Below are positions 56,279-62,864 of a stretch of DNA of 64,000 nucleotides, in pieces. The stretch is from Devosia sp. SL43 (lineage in GTDB: Bacteria; Pseudomonadota; Alphaproteobacteria; Rhizobiales; Devosiaceae): assembly GCF_021729885.1 (NCBI RefSeq), contig NZ_CP063401.1, positions 4,084,501-4,148,500 on the forward strand. Direction: 5' to 3'. Each line of letters starts with the position of its first letter. The stretch's first letter is position 1. The notes beneath the pieces were generated by a model that saw only the letters and a program-made list of their open reading frames with translations, searched no databases and had not been told where the DNA came from. The position numbers and the translations under genes were made by a program.

Positions 56279-57460
56279 ATGATGAAGCCGCTCCATTCAC
56301 TGCTTGTCGCTGGCCTTCTGTTCGGCTCGTATTCCCTCGCGCAAGCTGACGAGGCCAAACTTACTTTCGGTGGCGACCAGTTCACCGCCGGGCAGGTCGC
56401 CACGATCGCCGAACCCGTCCAGCGCGACGCGTTCGTTGTGGGAAATGACGTTACCCTTTCGGGGCCGGTGCTGGGTGACGCACACCTTGCCGGCTATGAT
56501 GTCGATGTGAACGCCGATGTCTCCGGCGATGTCTATGCGGCCGGCTTCTCGGTGAGCATCAACGGCGCTGTCGGCAGCGATCTGACAGCGGCCGCAAACA
56601 CGGTCACCGTGCTGACCACGGCCCCTGTATCCGGAAATGCCAGGCTTGCCGGAGCCACCGTCGTCCTGGGTGCCCCTGTCGGAGGCTCTGCCCTGATTTC
56701 TGCTCAATCTCTTACGCTGGATGCGGTAGTTTCGGGCGATTTCAGCTTCTACGGCGAGACCCTTACCTTCGGGCCGGGAGCGCGGGTCGACGGCATCCTT
56801 GATATCCGCGCGCCCAAGGAAATCACCGTCCCGGCCTCGGTTGCATCCGCAGATCGGGTTCGCTTCGAGCTGCTGGATTCTCCAGACTATGTCTCGGAAG
56901 CGGGCAAGACCGCAGGAAGCGTGGTTGGTCGCTTCTGGCCGGTATTCTGGACCCTGGCCGCCTGGTGGCTGGTGCTGGTCCTGGTCGGTGCGGGCCTGAT
57001 TGCCCTTCTGCCCAAGACTGTGTCGGCACTGCAGGTTGCGGCCGAGAATCGCCCGTTCCGCAACCTGGGCCTCGGGATTTTGGCCTTCGCTGCCATTCTC
57101 GGCCTCGTCCCCGTCCTCGCCATGACCATTGTCGGCATATTGCTCGTGCCGTTGGTCATTGTCTTTGCCATAGTCGCCTGCAGCCTGGCTTATCTCGGCG
57201 GTGCGTTTCTCATCGGCCTCAGGATCGCCAGTGCCTTTGTGACTGTCGATACAAACCTTAAGCGTCTGGGCGTACTGGCGGTCGCCCTGATCGCGTCTGC
57301 CTTGGTCGGCATGATCCCATTCGTCGGGTGGCTCGTGACACTAATGATCCTCTTCTTCGGCTTTGGCGCCGCGACTGTTGTCACGATCGGTCGCTGGTCG
57401 GCTCGCGAAGCAGCGCATCCCGGCAATACCTCCGCCACAGTTCTGGCGCCGGGCGAATAG
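56279..57460 (+). CDS. Membrane protein with bactofilin-like beta-repeat domain
   Basis: A 393-residue protein with a Sec signal peptide (about 1-23, ending AQAD). Residues 30-200 are regularly spaced V-x-G-x-V repeats (NDVTLSGPVLGDAHLAGYDVDVNADVSGDVYAAGFSV), the look of polymer-forming bactofilin-like domains, here predicted outside the cytoplasm. Four to five membrane helices follow (WTLAAWWLVLVLVGAGLIALL, GILAFAAILGLVPVLAMTIVGILLVPLVIV and others). ATG at 56279 has GGAGG 6 bases before. USP follows 2 bases later. No characterised homologue is known to me. Confidence 0.8.
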   Translation: MMKPLHSLLVAGLLFGSYSLAQADEAKLTFGGDQFTAGQVATIAEPVQRDAFVVGNDVTLSGPVLGDAHLAGYDVDVNADVSGDVYAAGFSVSINGAVGSDLTAAANTVTVLTTAPVSGNARLAGATVVLGAPVGGSALISAQSLTLDAVVSGDFSFYGETLTFGPGARVDGILDIRAPKEITVPASVASADRVRFELLDSPDYVSEAGKTAGSVVGRFWPVFWTLAAWWLVLVLVGAGLIALLPKTVSALQVAAENRPFRNLGLGILAFAAILGLVPVLAMTIVGILLVPLVIVFAIVACSLAYLGGAFLIGLRIASAFVTVDTNLKRLGVLAVALIASALVGMIPFVGWLVTLMILFFGFGAATVVTIGRWSAREAAHPGNTSATVLAPGE

Positions 57461-57462
57461 CG

Positions 57463-58314
57463 ATGAGCATGAACATCCTGCTGCCGATTGCAACTTACCC
57501 CGACGTTACCTCCAAAGTCGGCCTGGGATACGCCCTCGGCCTCTCCGCCAGGCTGAGCGCCAGCGTGACGGCTATTGTCCAGGAAGTGGACATAGCCCCG
57601 ATCAACAGCGCCCTAGGCGAGGCGCTGCTAGGACTTTCGAAAATGGCCGCAGATGCGGAAGCGCACAGCCGCGAAAATGGGGCGAGCATGGGCCTGTGGC
57701 TCCGGGAGCGGGCCCAGAACCTGGGCGTCGATCTGGACGTCCGGACCGTGCGGTGCCGGCCTGAGGCATTCGCCGACGGCCTGGTTCCGCTCTCCCGCCA
57801 CCACGACCTGGCCATTGCCGTGCTCGACGGCTCCGATCCGCAGCGCCGGGCCGATACAGAGGCGTTGATCTTTGACTCCGGCGGACCAGTGCTGGTCGTA
57901 CCGCTCACGGCGGTAGTGCCGGTCGCCGAGCAGCGAGCCGCCCCTTTCAATGTGATCGTCGCCTGGGACGGCGGCCGAGCCGCATCGCGGGCGCTCCGTG
58001 ATGCAATGCCGCTTCTCGTGCTGGCCGATCTTGTTTCAATCCTGACTGTCGGCGACGACAAGGTCGTCGATCCAGCAGGGATCGCGGGCGTCCAGGCGTT
58101 GCTCGACCATCATGGCGTCCGAAACAAGCACCTGCACCAGGAGCGCGGAACCGCCTCGACCGGCGACACGCTGCAGGCAGTCGCGGTCAACCATGACGCG
58201 AACCTTCTAGTAATGGGCGCCTATGGCAGAAATCGTCTGCAGGAATTCGTGCTGGGTGGTGCAACCCGCTCGGTCCTGCACGGACCCCGGCTACCCATCC
58301 TGCTGTCGCATTAG
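57463..58314 (+). CDS. Tandem universal stress protein
   Basis: A 283-residue protein with two UspA-type domains, about 1-150 and 160-283. The second ends with the nucleotide-binding loop GAYGRNRLQEFVLGGATRSVL (G-2x-G-9x-G type), so ATP binding is likely there. The first domain lacks this loop (VLVVPLT ends it). ATG at 57463 lies 2 bases after the preceding stop, showing cotranscription; the open frame beyond it is a shadow. Tandem USPs are frequent in FNR/FixK or DosR-type hypoxia regulons. Confidence 0.9.
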   Translation: MSMNILLPIATYPDVTSKVGLGYALGLSARLSASVTAIVQEVDIAPINSALGEALLGLSKMAADAEAHSRENGASMGLWLRERAQNLGVDLDVRTVRCRPEAFADGLVPLSRHHDLAIAVLDGSDPQRRADTEALIFDSGGPVLVVPLTAVVPVAEQRAAPFNVIVAWDGGRAASRALRDAMPLLVLADLVSILTVGDDKVVDPAGIAGVQALLDHHGVRNKHLHQERGTASTGDTLQAVAVNHDANLLVMGAYGRNRLQEFVLGGATRSVLHGPRLPILLSH

Positions 58315-58327
58315 GCCAGGGTCCCAC

Positions 58328-58341
58328 TTGCGCCAAATCAA
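58328..58341 (+). promoter_or_regulatory. Weak FNR/FixK-like box before the P-type ATPase unit
   Basis: TTGCGCCAAATCAA has a perfect right half-site and a degenerate left one. It is centred 110 bases before the small-protein ATG at 58445. Confidence 0.4.
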
Positions 58342-58444
58342 ATCGGGGCGTCGCGTGCCGGCTTAGGATCCAGCCAGCGCGGTGGCACGGAAGCAGTTCC
58401 ATGCGGCAACACACATGCACCAATAAGGTGGTCCAGGGGAACTG

Positions 58445-58627
58445 ATGGCGATCAACCGCGAATGGCACGCCCTGCACAAGATGCCGAGAAACGCGACGCT
58501 CGATGACCGCATCGCCTGGCATATCAAGCACGCCGCCAACTGTGACTGCCGGGAAATTCCTGTGGCTGTCAGGCGCGAAATGGAAGCGCGCGGCCTGAGC
58601 GCTGCCACGCCGCGCAGCCTCAAATGA
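58445..58627 (+). CDS. 60-residue CxC protein coupled to the P-type ATPase
   Basis: A small basic protein, MAINREWHALHKMPRNATLD onward, with a H-x6-CDC motif (HIKHAANCDCRE) that could bind metal. A good site AGGGGAA precedes the ATG, and its stop overlaps the ATPase start (ATGA). These points make it a real gene. It may be a metal-handling partner of the pump or a separate conserved small protein; I do not know the family by name. Confidence 0.75.
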   Translation: MAINREWHALHKMPRNATLDDRIAWHIKHAANCDCREIPVAVRREMEARGLSAATPRSLK

Positions 58628-60483
58628 GACTGGCACCGCCGCTCGAAGCAAGAGAGCGCACGATTGTCCGCCTGTTCCCCTACGCGCTGGTCGCTCTCCC
58701 CTTGCTCGGCCTGGCGCTAGGTGCCGCCCTTTGGTGGAGCGCGTCTGGCGCTTTGGCCGAAACGACATGGACCGTGGCGACGCTGCCTGTCCTGATCACA
58801 CTGCTGATCCAGATCGTTGTTTCGTTGCGCCGCGGCGATGTCGGCCTCGACGTCGTTGCCGCCTTATCGATGTCGGCGGCACTGGTGTTTGGGGAACCGC
58901 TCGCCGGCAATGTCGTCGCCTTGATGTATGCGGGCGGCCAGCTTCTCGAAAGCTTCGCACAAGGTCGGGCACGGCACGAAATGACCGCCCTGCTGGGGCG
59001 GGTTGCCCATACGGCAATGCGGTACCAGGGATCGGGGCTCGAGGAGGTCCCAATCGCCGCAATCGTGGCGGGCGACCGCATACTGATACGGCAAGGCGAG
59101 GTGCTGCCGGTCGATGGGCGCGTTGCCGGCACATTTGCGCTGCTTGATCTATCCACCCTCACAGGAGAGTCCGTGCCGCAACGGGTCGGCGCGGGTGGCG
59201 AGGCATTGAGCGGATCGACATCGGCCGGCCCGGCATTCGAACTCATTGCCACGCGGGCCGCTGCGGAAAGTACCTATGCCGGCATAGTGCGGCTGGTCGA
59301 GGCGGCTCAGAACAGCAAGGCGCCCATGGTGCGGATCGCAGATCGCTACGCGATAGGCTTTCTGGCGCTGACGGTGGTGATCGCGGCACTGGCCTGGATA
59401 ATATCGCAGGATCCGCTGCGAGCGCTTGCCGTTCTCGTGGTGGCAACGCCTTGCCCGCTGATCCTGGCCGTGCCTGTCGCTGTTATTTCCGGCATGTCCC
59501 GCGCGGCTCGTGCCGGCGTCCTCATCAAGAGTGGCGGCGTGTTGGAGGCATTGGCGGGGATCCAGACCGCCATTCTCGACAAGACCGGGACATTGACCCA
59601 CGGTCGGGCCGTGGTCAGCGACATCAGATCGAGCAAGGACTTTTCCGAAGCTGACGTGCTGCGCCTGGCGGCAAGTCTCGACCAGGCTTCAGGTCACGTC
59701 GTCGCCGCCGCCCTGATTGAGGCGGCCACCGGCCGCGGTCTGGTGCTGTCTTCCCCAACCAATGTCAACGAAACTCCCGGACTTGGTATTGAGGGCCAGG
59801 TTGAAGGGCGGCAGATTGTGGTGGGAGGGGACAGCTTCGTACATCGTCGGATCGGAGACGACGATATCCAGGCACTGCATGCAGGGCTTGGCCTCGATGC
59901 GACGACCGTTGCCGTTGCAGTGGATGGCATGCTTGCAGGCGTCATCGTCCTGGAAGACCGTGTCCGGGACGATGCCGGGGCCATGCTGGCATCGTTGCGG
60001 CACGCAGGCATCAGGCGGATCGTTCTGGCATCGGGGGACAAACAGGAAATCGCCCTCGCGGTCGGCAACGCACTGGGCGTCGATCTGACCCGGGGCGAGC
60101 TCAGCCCGGAACAGAAGGTAGCGGTCGTCCGGTCCGAAGCTGCCTCTGGCCCGGTAATGATGGTGGGAGATGGCGTCAACGATGCACCCGCTCTGGCCGC
60201 CGCTGATGTAGGTGTTGCTATGGGCGCGCGGGGCACGGCTTCCTCCTCGGAAGCGGCTGGCGTCGTTCTGCTGGTGGATCAGCTGGAGCCCCTTGCCAAA
60301 GCCATTACCATTGCCCGCCGCACCCGTGCCATCGCCCTGCAGAGCGTCCTGGCCGGGCTTGGACTTTCCATGGCTGCCATGCTTGCGGCCGCTCTCGGTT
60401 ACTTGCCCCCGGTGCAGGGTGCCCTGTTGCAGGAAGCCATCGACGTTGCTGTGATTCTCAATGCGCTTCGCGCCCTGCGCTAG
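58624..60483 (+). CDS. CPx-type (P1B) heavy-metal P-type ATPase
   Basis: Metal-translocating ATPase of 619 residues. It lacks an N-terminal HMA domain and starts almost directly with membrane helices. It has the actuator TGESVPQ, the transmembrane metal-binding CPL (C277 in VATPCPLILAVPVAV), phosphorylation site D319 in DKTGTLTHG, and GDGVNDAPALAAADVGVAMG. The CPL in place of CPC argues against classical copper export of the CopA kind, and the substrate cannot be fixed; zinc, cobalt or manganese are possible. Its 3' end overlaps the convergent OsmC gene by 26 bases. Confidence 0.92.
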   Translation: MRLAPPLEARERTIVRLFPYALVALPLLGLALGAALWWSASGALAETTWTVATLPVLITLLIQIVVSLRRGDVGLDVVAALSMSAALVFGEPLAGNVVALMYAGGQLLESFAQGRARHEMTALLGRVAHTAMRYQGSGLEEVPIAAIVAGDRILIRQGEVLPVDGRVAGTFALLDLSTLTGESVPQRVGAGGEALSGSTSAGPAFELIATRAAAESTYAGIVRLVEAAQNSKAPMVRIADRYAIGFLALTVVIAALAWIISQDPLRALAVLVVATPCPLILAVPVAVISGMSRAARAGVLIKSGGVLEALAGIQTAILDKTGTLTHGRAVVSDIRSSKDFSEADVLRLAASLDQASGHVVAAALIEAATGRGLVLSSPTNVNETPGLGIEGQVEGRQIVVGGDSFVHRRIGDDDIQALHAGLGLDATTVAVAVDGMLAGVIVLEDRVRDDAGAMLASLRHAGIRRIVLASGDKQEIALAVGNALGVDLTRGELSPEQKVAVVRSEAASGPVMMVGDGVNDAPALAAADVGVAMGARGTASSSEAAGVVLLVDQLEPLAKAITIARRTRAIALQSVLAGLGLSMAAMLAAALGYLPPVQGALLQEAIDVAVILNALRALR

Positions 60484-60883
60484 CCTTGCGAACAATGCGG
60501 CCAGTCAACTCAACTGCCTTCACCAGGGTATTGGAGATCGTGCCGTACTTGCGGATGTTGGTATGCAGCAGGTCGATGCGCCGATCGCTCTCGTCGGTGT
60601 CGACGGTCAGGAGATAATCGATAGACGTAATCTGGGGCGGAGCATCGCTGCGGACCGCGTGCAAATGGACACTCATCCCCCGCAGATCGAATTCGAGCAA
60701 CGGAATTGCGCGCTCGGCGCTCTTGATCATGCAGGCTGCCAGCGCCGCCAGGAGCATCTCAGCCGGATTGAAAGCGTCCGCCCGACCCAACAACGATGTA
60801 TCCAGCGTCACCTCTGCCTGCCTTACCAAGGCAATGCTGCCGGTGGCGTCTACCCGTCGCGCGTCAATTGAGTATTCCAACAT
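60458..60883 (-). CDS. OsmC/Ohr-family protein
   Basis: A 141-residue protein with OsmC-type pattern: AFNPAEMLLAALAACMIKSAERAIPLL, with the single reactive-type cysteine C51, and a beta-rich C-terminal part. The second cysteine of peroxide-reducing Ohr proteins is absent, so organic hydroperoxide reduction is uncertain. ATG at 60883. Its upstream gene on the same strand is a 53-residue membrane protein, and an FNR-like box precedes that pair. Confidence 0.85.
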   Translation of the reverse strand: MLEYSIDARRVDATGSIALVRQAEVTLDTSLLGRADAFNPAEMLLAALAACMIKSAERAIPLLEFDLRGMSVHLHAVRSDAPPQITSIDYLLTVDTDESDRRIDLLHTNIRKYGTISNTLVKAVELTGRIVRKASAGREAH

Positions 60884-60936
60884 TTTGTGGACTTGGCCTT
60901 TCTCGGCTTTTGGTCCGAGGGCAGGGTGACGACACG

Positions 60937-61098
60937 TCAGACAAGCGCTGGCGCCAGATGCGCCCCGATGAAGTAAGGCCACACGAACAATCCCAGCAGG
61001 CCCATCCAAAATTGAGGTGGGTAGCCGATACTGAACAACCATCCACCAAACCAGAATGCGCCGAGTGACGTGTGCTGCGTGATCCTGATCCGTTCCAT
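60937..61098 (-). CDS. 53-residue membrane protein upstream of OsmC
   Basis: A small ORF from ATG 61098 to TGA, 53 residues: MERIRITQHTSLGAFWFGGW at the start and FWMGLLGLFVWPYFIGAHLA further on. Two hydrophobic helices rich in aromatic residues suggest a hairpin in the inner membrane. GAGAGA lies just before the ATG. The reading frame is clean, whereas the alternative frames give arginine- and serine-rich nonsense. A weak FNR-like box lies 81 bases upstream. Family unknown; the aromatic pattern looks deliberate. Confidence 0.7.
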   Translation of the reverse strand: MERIRITQHTSLGAFWFGGWLFSIGYPPQFWMGLLGLFVWPYFIGAHLAPALV

Positions 61099-61172
61099 CG
61101 TCTCTCAACTGATGCTGGTTGAGCTGTGTTTTGCCAACCGCCCCTCCAAAGCATGATCTCGACTTGCCGTTC

Positions 61173-61186
61173 TTGATCTGGCGCAA
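61173..61186 (-). promoter_or_regulatory. Weak FNR/FixK-like box before the membrane protein-OsmC unit
   Basis: TTGATCTGGCGCAA has a perfect left half-site and GCAA on the right, centred 81 bases before the ATG at 61098. Confidence 0.45.
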
Positions 61187-61323
61187 ATCAACGGACGTGC
61201 TTTGCGATTGCGGGCCCCGTCCGGGAGGAAGGACGTTGTCCGCAAGACTGCTGTCATGCCCGATATCGATGCGGTAGGTGCTGCACCGCGCGCGGAGGCC
61301 GCCTACGCCGAGGCGACCCATCG

Positions 61324-61375
61324 CCCGCGCCAGCCGGTCACGGCCTGCTGGGGAATAGTTCAATGGTAGAACTGC
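61324..61375 (+). repeat. 52-bp direct repeat, right copy
   Basis: Identical to 46061-46112, 15,263 bases away. It marks the right border of the low-oxygen island. Beyond it, sequence composition changes toward lower GC. Confidence 0.9.
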
Positions 61376-61395
61376 AGCCTCAGGTTCCCTGGCCA
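61349..61395 (+). pseudogene. Truncated tRNA-Gln
   Basis: The first 27 bases equal tRNA-Gln(CTG), then about 27 bases including the anticodon and T-arm are missing. The remainder CAGGTTCCCTGGCCA is close to the tRNA 3' end (CAGGTTCCCCAGCCA). It cannot form a working tRNA. Confidence 0.75.
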
Positions 61396-61551
61396 AATTC
61401 TCATCTGTCAAATCGCGGCTCTATTCCAGAGATCGGATCGCGCGATATTGGAATCATACTGCGGGGCGCATCCCTGCATTTGGGTGTTTTGTCGACACGC
61501 TCGGTGAATCCATGCGACATGGATGCGACAACCGAGAGGGGCTTTTGGCGT

Positions 61552-62475
61552 ATGAGCCAAGTGGGACTGCCGGATACACCACTACCCAAGGGCAGCCCCT
61601 TCATGGGGATCGCCCGTTCGGCCCTTGACACATACCGACCGCAGCAGACGCCGAAGGAGCTGTACCACTATACCAGTACAAGCGGCCTCTTGGGCATCCT
61701 AACTAATCACTCTCTTTGGTTTACCGATACTCGATATTTGAACGACAGCTCTGAGGTCTTGTGGGGCGTTGGTGTCGTAACCAAGGTCGCCGAGGCTTTT
61801 GCGAACACCCGCAAAGAAGATCGCGACAAAATATTGGTAGATCGGGTTGTGCAGCGGCTTGAGACGATTTCTATGCCTAATCGTGCGGCAGTCTTTTGCT
61901 TGTGTGAAAGCGCGAACTTACTCAATCAATGGAGGGACTACGGCCGTGACGTAGTTTCCTATTCGCTCGGGTTCGATCCGACAAAACTTCATATGCCTGA
62001 AGGATATAACTTCCCGCCAATCTTGATAAAAATGATCTACGACGAGGCGAAGCAGATTGAAATTGCCCAACGTGTCGTCGCGGGCGTCTATGCCAAGGCA
62101 ATGTTGCTTCCCGCTGAAACGCGCGACGACCCGGATCGTGTGAGCTTCCTGATAGACTCGGCTGCCCATGAATTGTCTCTGGTGACATATTGGTTCAAGA
62201 ACCCGGCCTTCGAAGCAGAACAGGAATGGCGGCTACTTCTTGAGGCCGGAATGATCCAGAACATGGGTAACACGCCATTATTTCGGCCTTCGCATGTTGG
62301 GATCACCCCGTATTTCGAATTCAAGCCGACGAATGAGCAATTGCTGCCGGTCACCAGCTTGATGGTTGGTCCATGCTCTTGGCCGGATGCTGCAATGGCA
62401 GCGGCGCATCTGCTTCTGAATGAACGAGGATATGCTGGCCTGAGGCTAAACGCTTCGACCATTCCCATACGGTAG
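61552..62475 (+). CDS. DUF2971-domain protein, likely horizontally acquired
   Basis: A 307-residue protein with ELYHYTSTSGLLGILTNHSLWFTDTRYLNDSSE, the DUF2971 signature (thought to relate to toxin or nucleotide-processing proteins, function unproven), then VFCLCESANLLNQWRDYGR. The GC content and codon use are visibly lower than the neighbouring genes, which suggests recent transfer. Several in-frame starts exist (61363 inside the truncated tRNA, 61519, 61552, 61600). 61552 is taken for the GAGAGGGG upstream, but this is uncertain. It stands directly beside the right repeat copy. Such proteins are common among defence-island genes. Confidence 0.75.
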   Translation: MSQVGLPDTPLPKGSPFMGIARSALDTYRPQQTPKELYHYTSTSGLLGILTNHSLWFTDTRYLNDSSEVLWGVGVVTKVAEAFANTRKEDRDKILVDRVVQRLETISMPNRAAVFCLCESANLLNQWRDYGRDVVSYSLGFDPTKLHMPEGYNFPPILIKMIYDEAKQIEIAQRVVAGVYAKAMLLPAETRDDPDRVSFLIDSAAHELSLVTYWFKNPAFEAEQEWRLLLEAGMIQNMGNTPLFRPSHVGITPYFEFKPTNEQLLPVTSLMVGPCSWPDAAMAAAHLLLNERGYAGLRLNASTIPIR

Positions 62476-62523
62476 TGGCAATTGGCAAATTGGTGCGAAC
62501 CGATGCTGGCTGAGCAAGGCCAC

Positions 62524-62859
62524 CTACTCCGCAGCCACCATCATCACCTCGGCCTCCATCATCATCACCCGCCCATCCATCACCTGCACTGGGTAGGTCC
62601 GGACCTGGCCTTCATCCGCCCCCATGGCCTTACCAGTCTGCAAATCAAACACCCAGTTATGCAGCGGGCACGTCACTGACGCGCCATGCACTATGCCCTC
62701 GCTCAGCGGCCCCTGCTTGTGCGGGCAGCGGTTTTCCAGCGCGAAGACCTGGTCTTCCTGCGTGCGGAACACCGCGATCTTGCCCGCTGGCGTGTTGACG
62801 CAGCGCGCGCCACGGCGCGGGATGGCGTCGATGCTGCCGATATCGATCCACTGGTTCAT
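62524..62859 (-). CDS. nirD: Nitrite reductase (NADH) small subunit
   Basis: A 111-residue Rieske-type protein that partners NirB in assimilatory reduction of nitrite to ammonium. The 2Fe-2S ligands are C45 and H47 (RCPHKQG) and C64 and H67 (VTCPLHNW). ATG 62859 is preferred over GTG 62868 because GGAG stands 8 bases before. It starts within a few bases of the nirB stop, a normal nirBD operon arrangement. Confidence 0.93.
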   Translation of the reverse strand: MNQWIDIGSIDAIPRRGARCVNTPAGKIAVFRTQEDQVFALENRCPHKQGPLSEGIVHGASVTCPLHNWVFDLQTGKAMGADEGQVRTYPVQVMDGRVMMMEAEVMMVAAE

Positions 62860-62864
62860 CTGTG

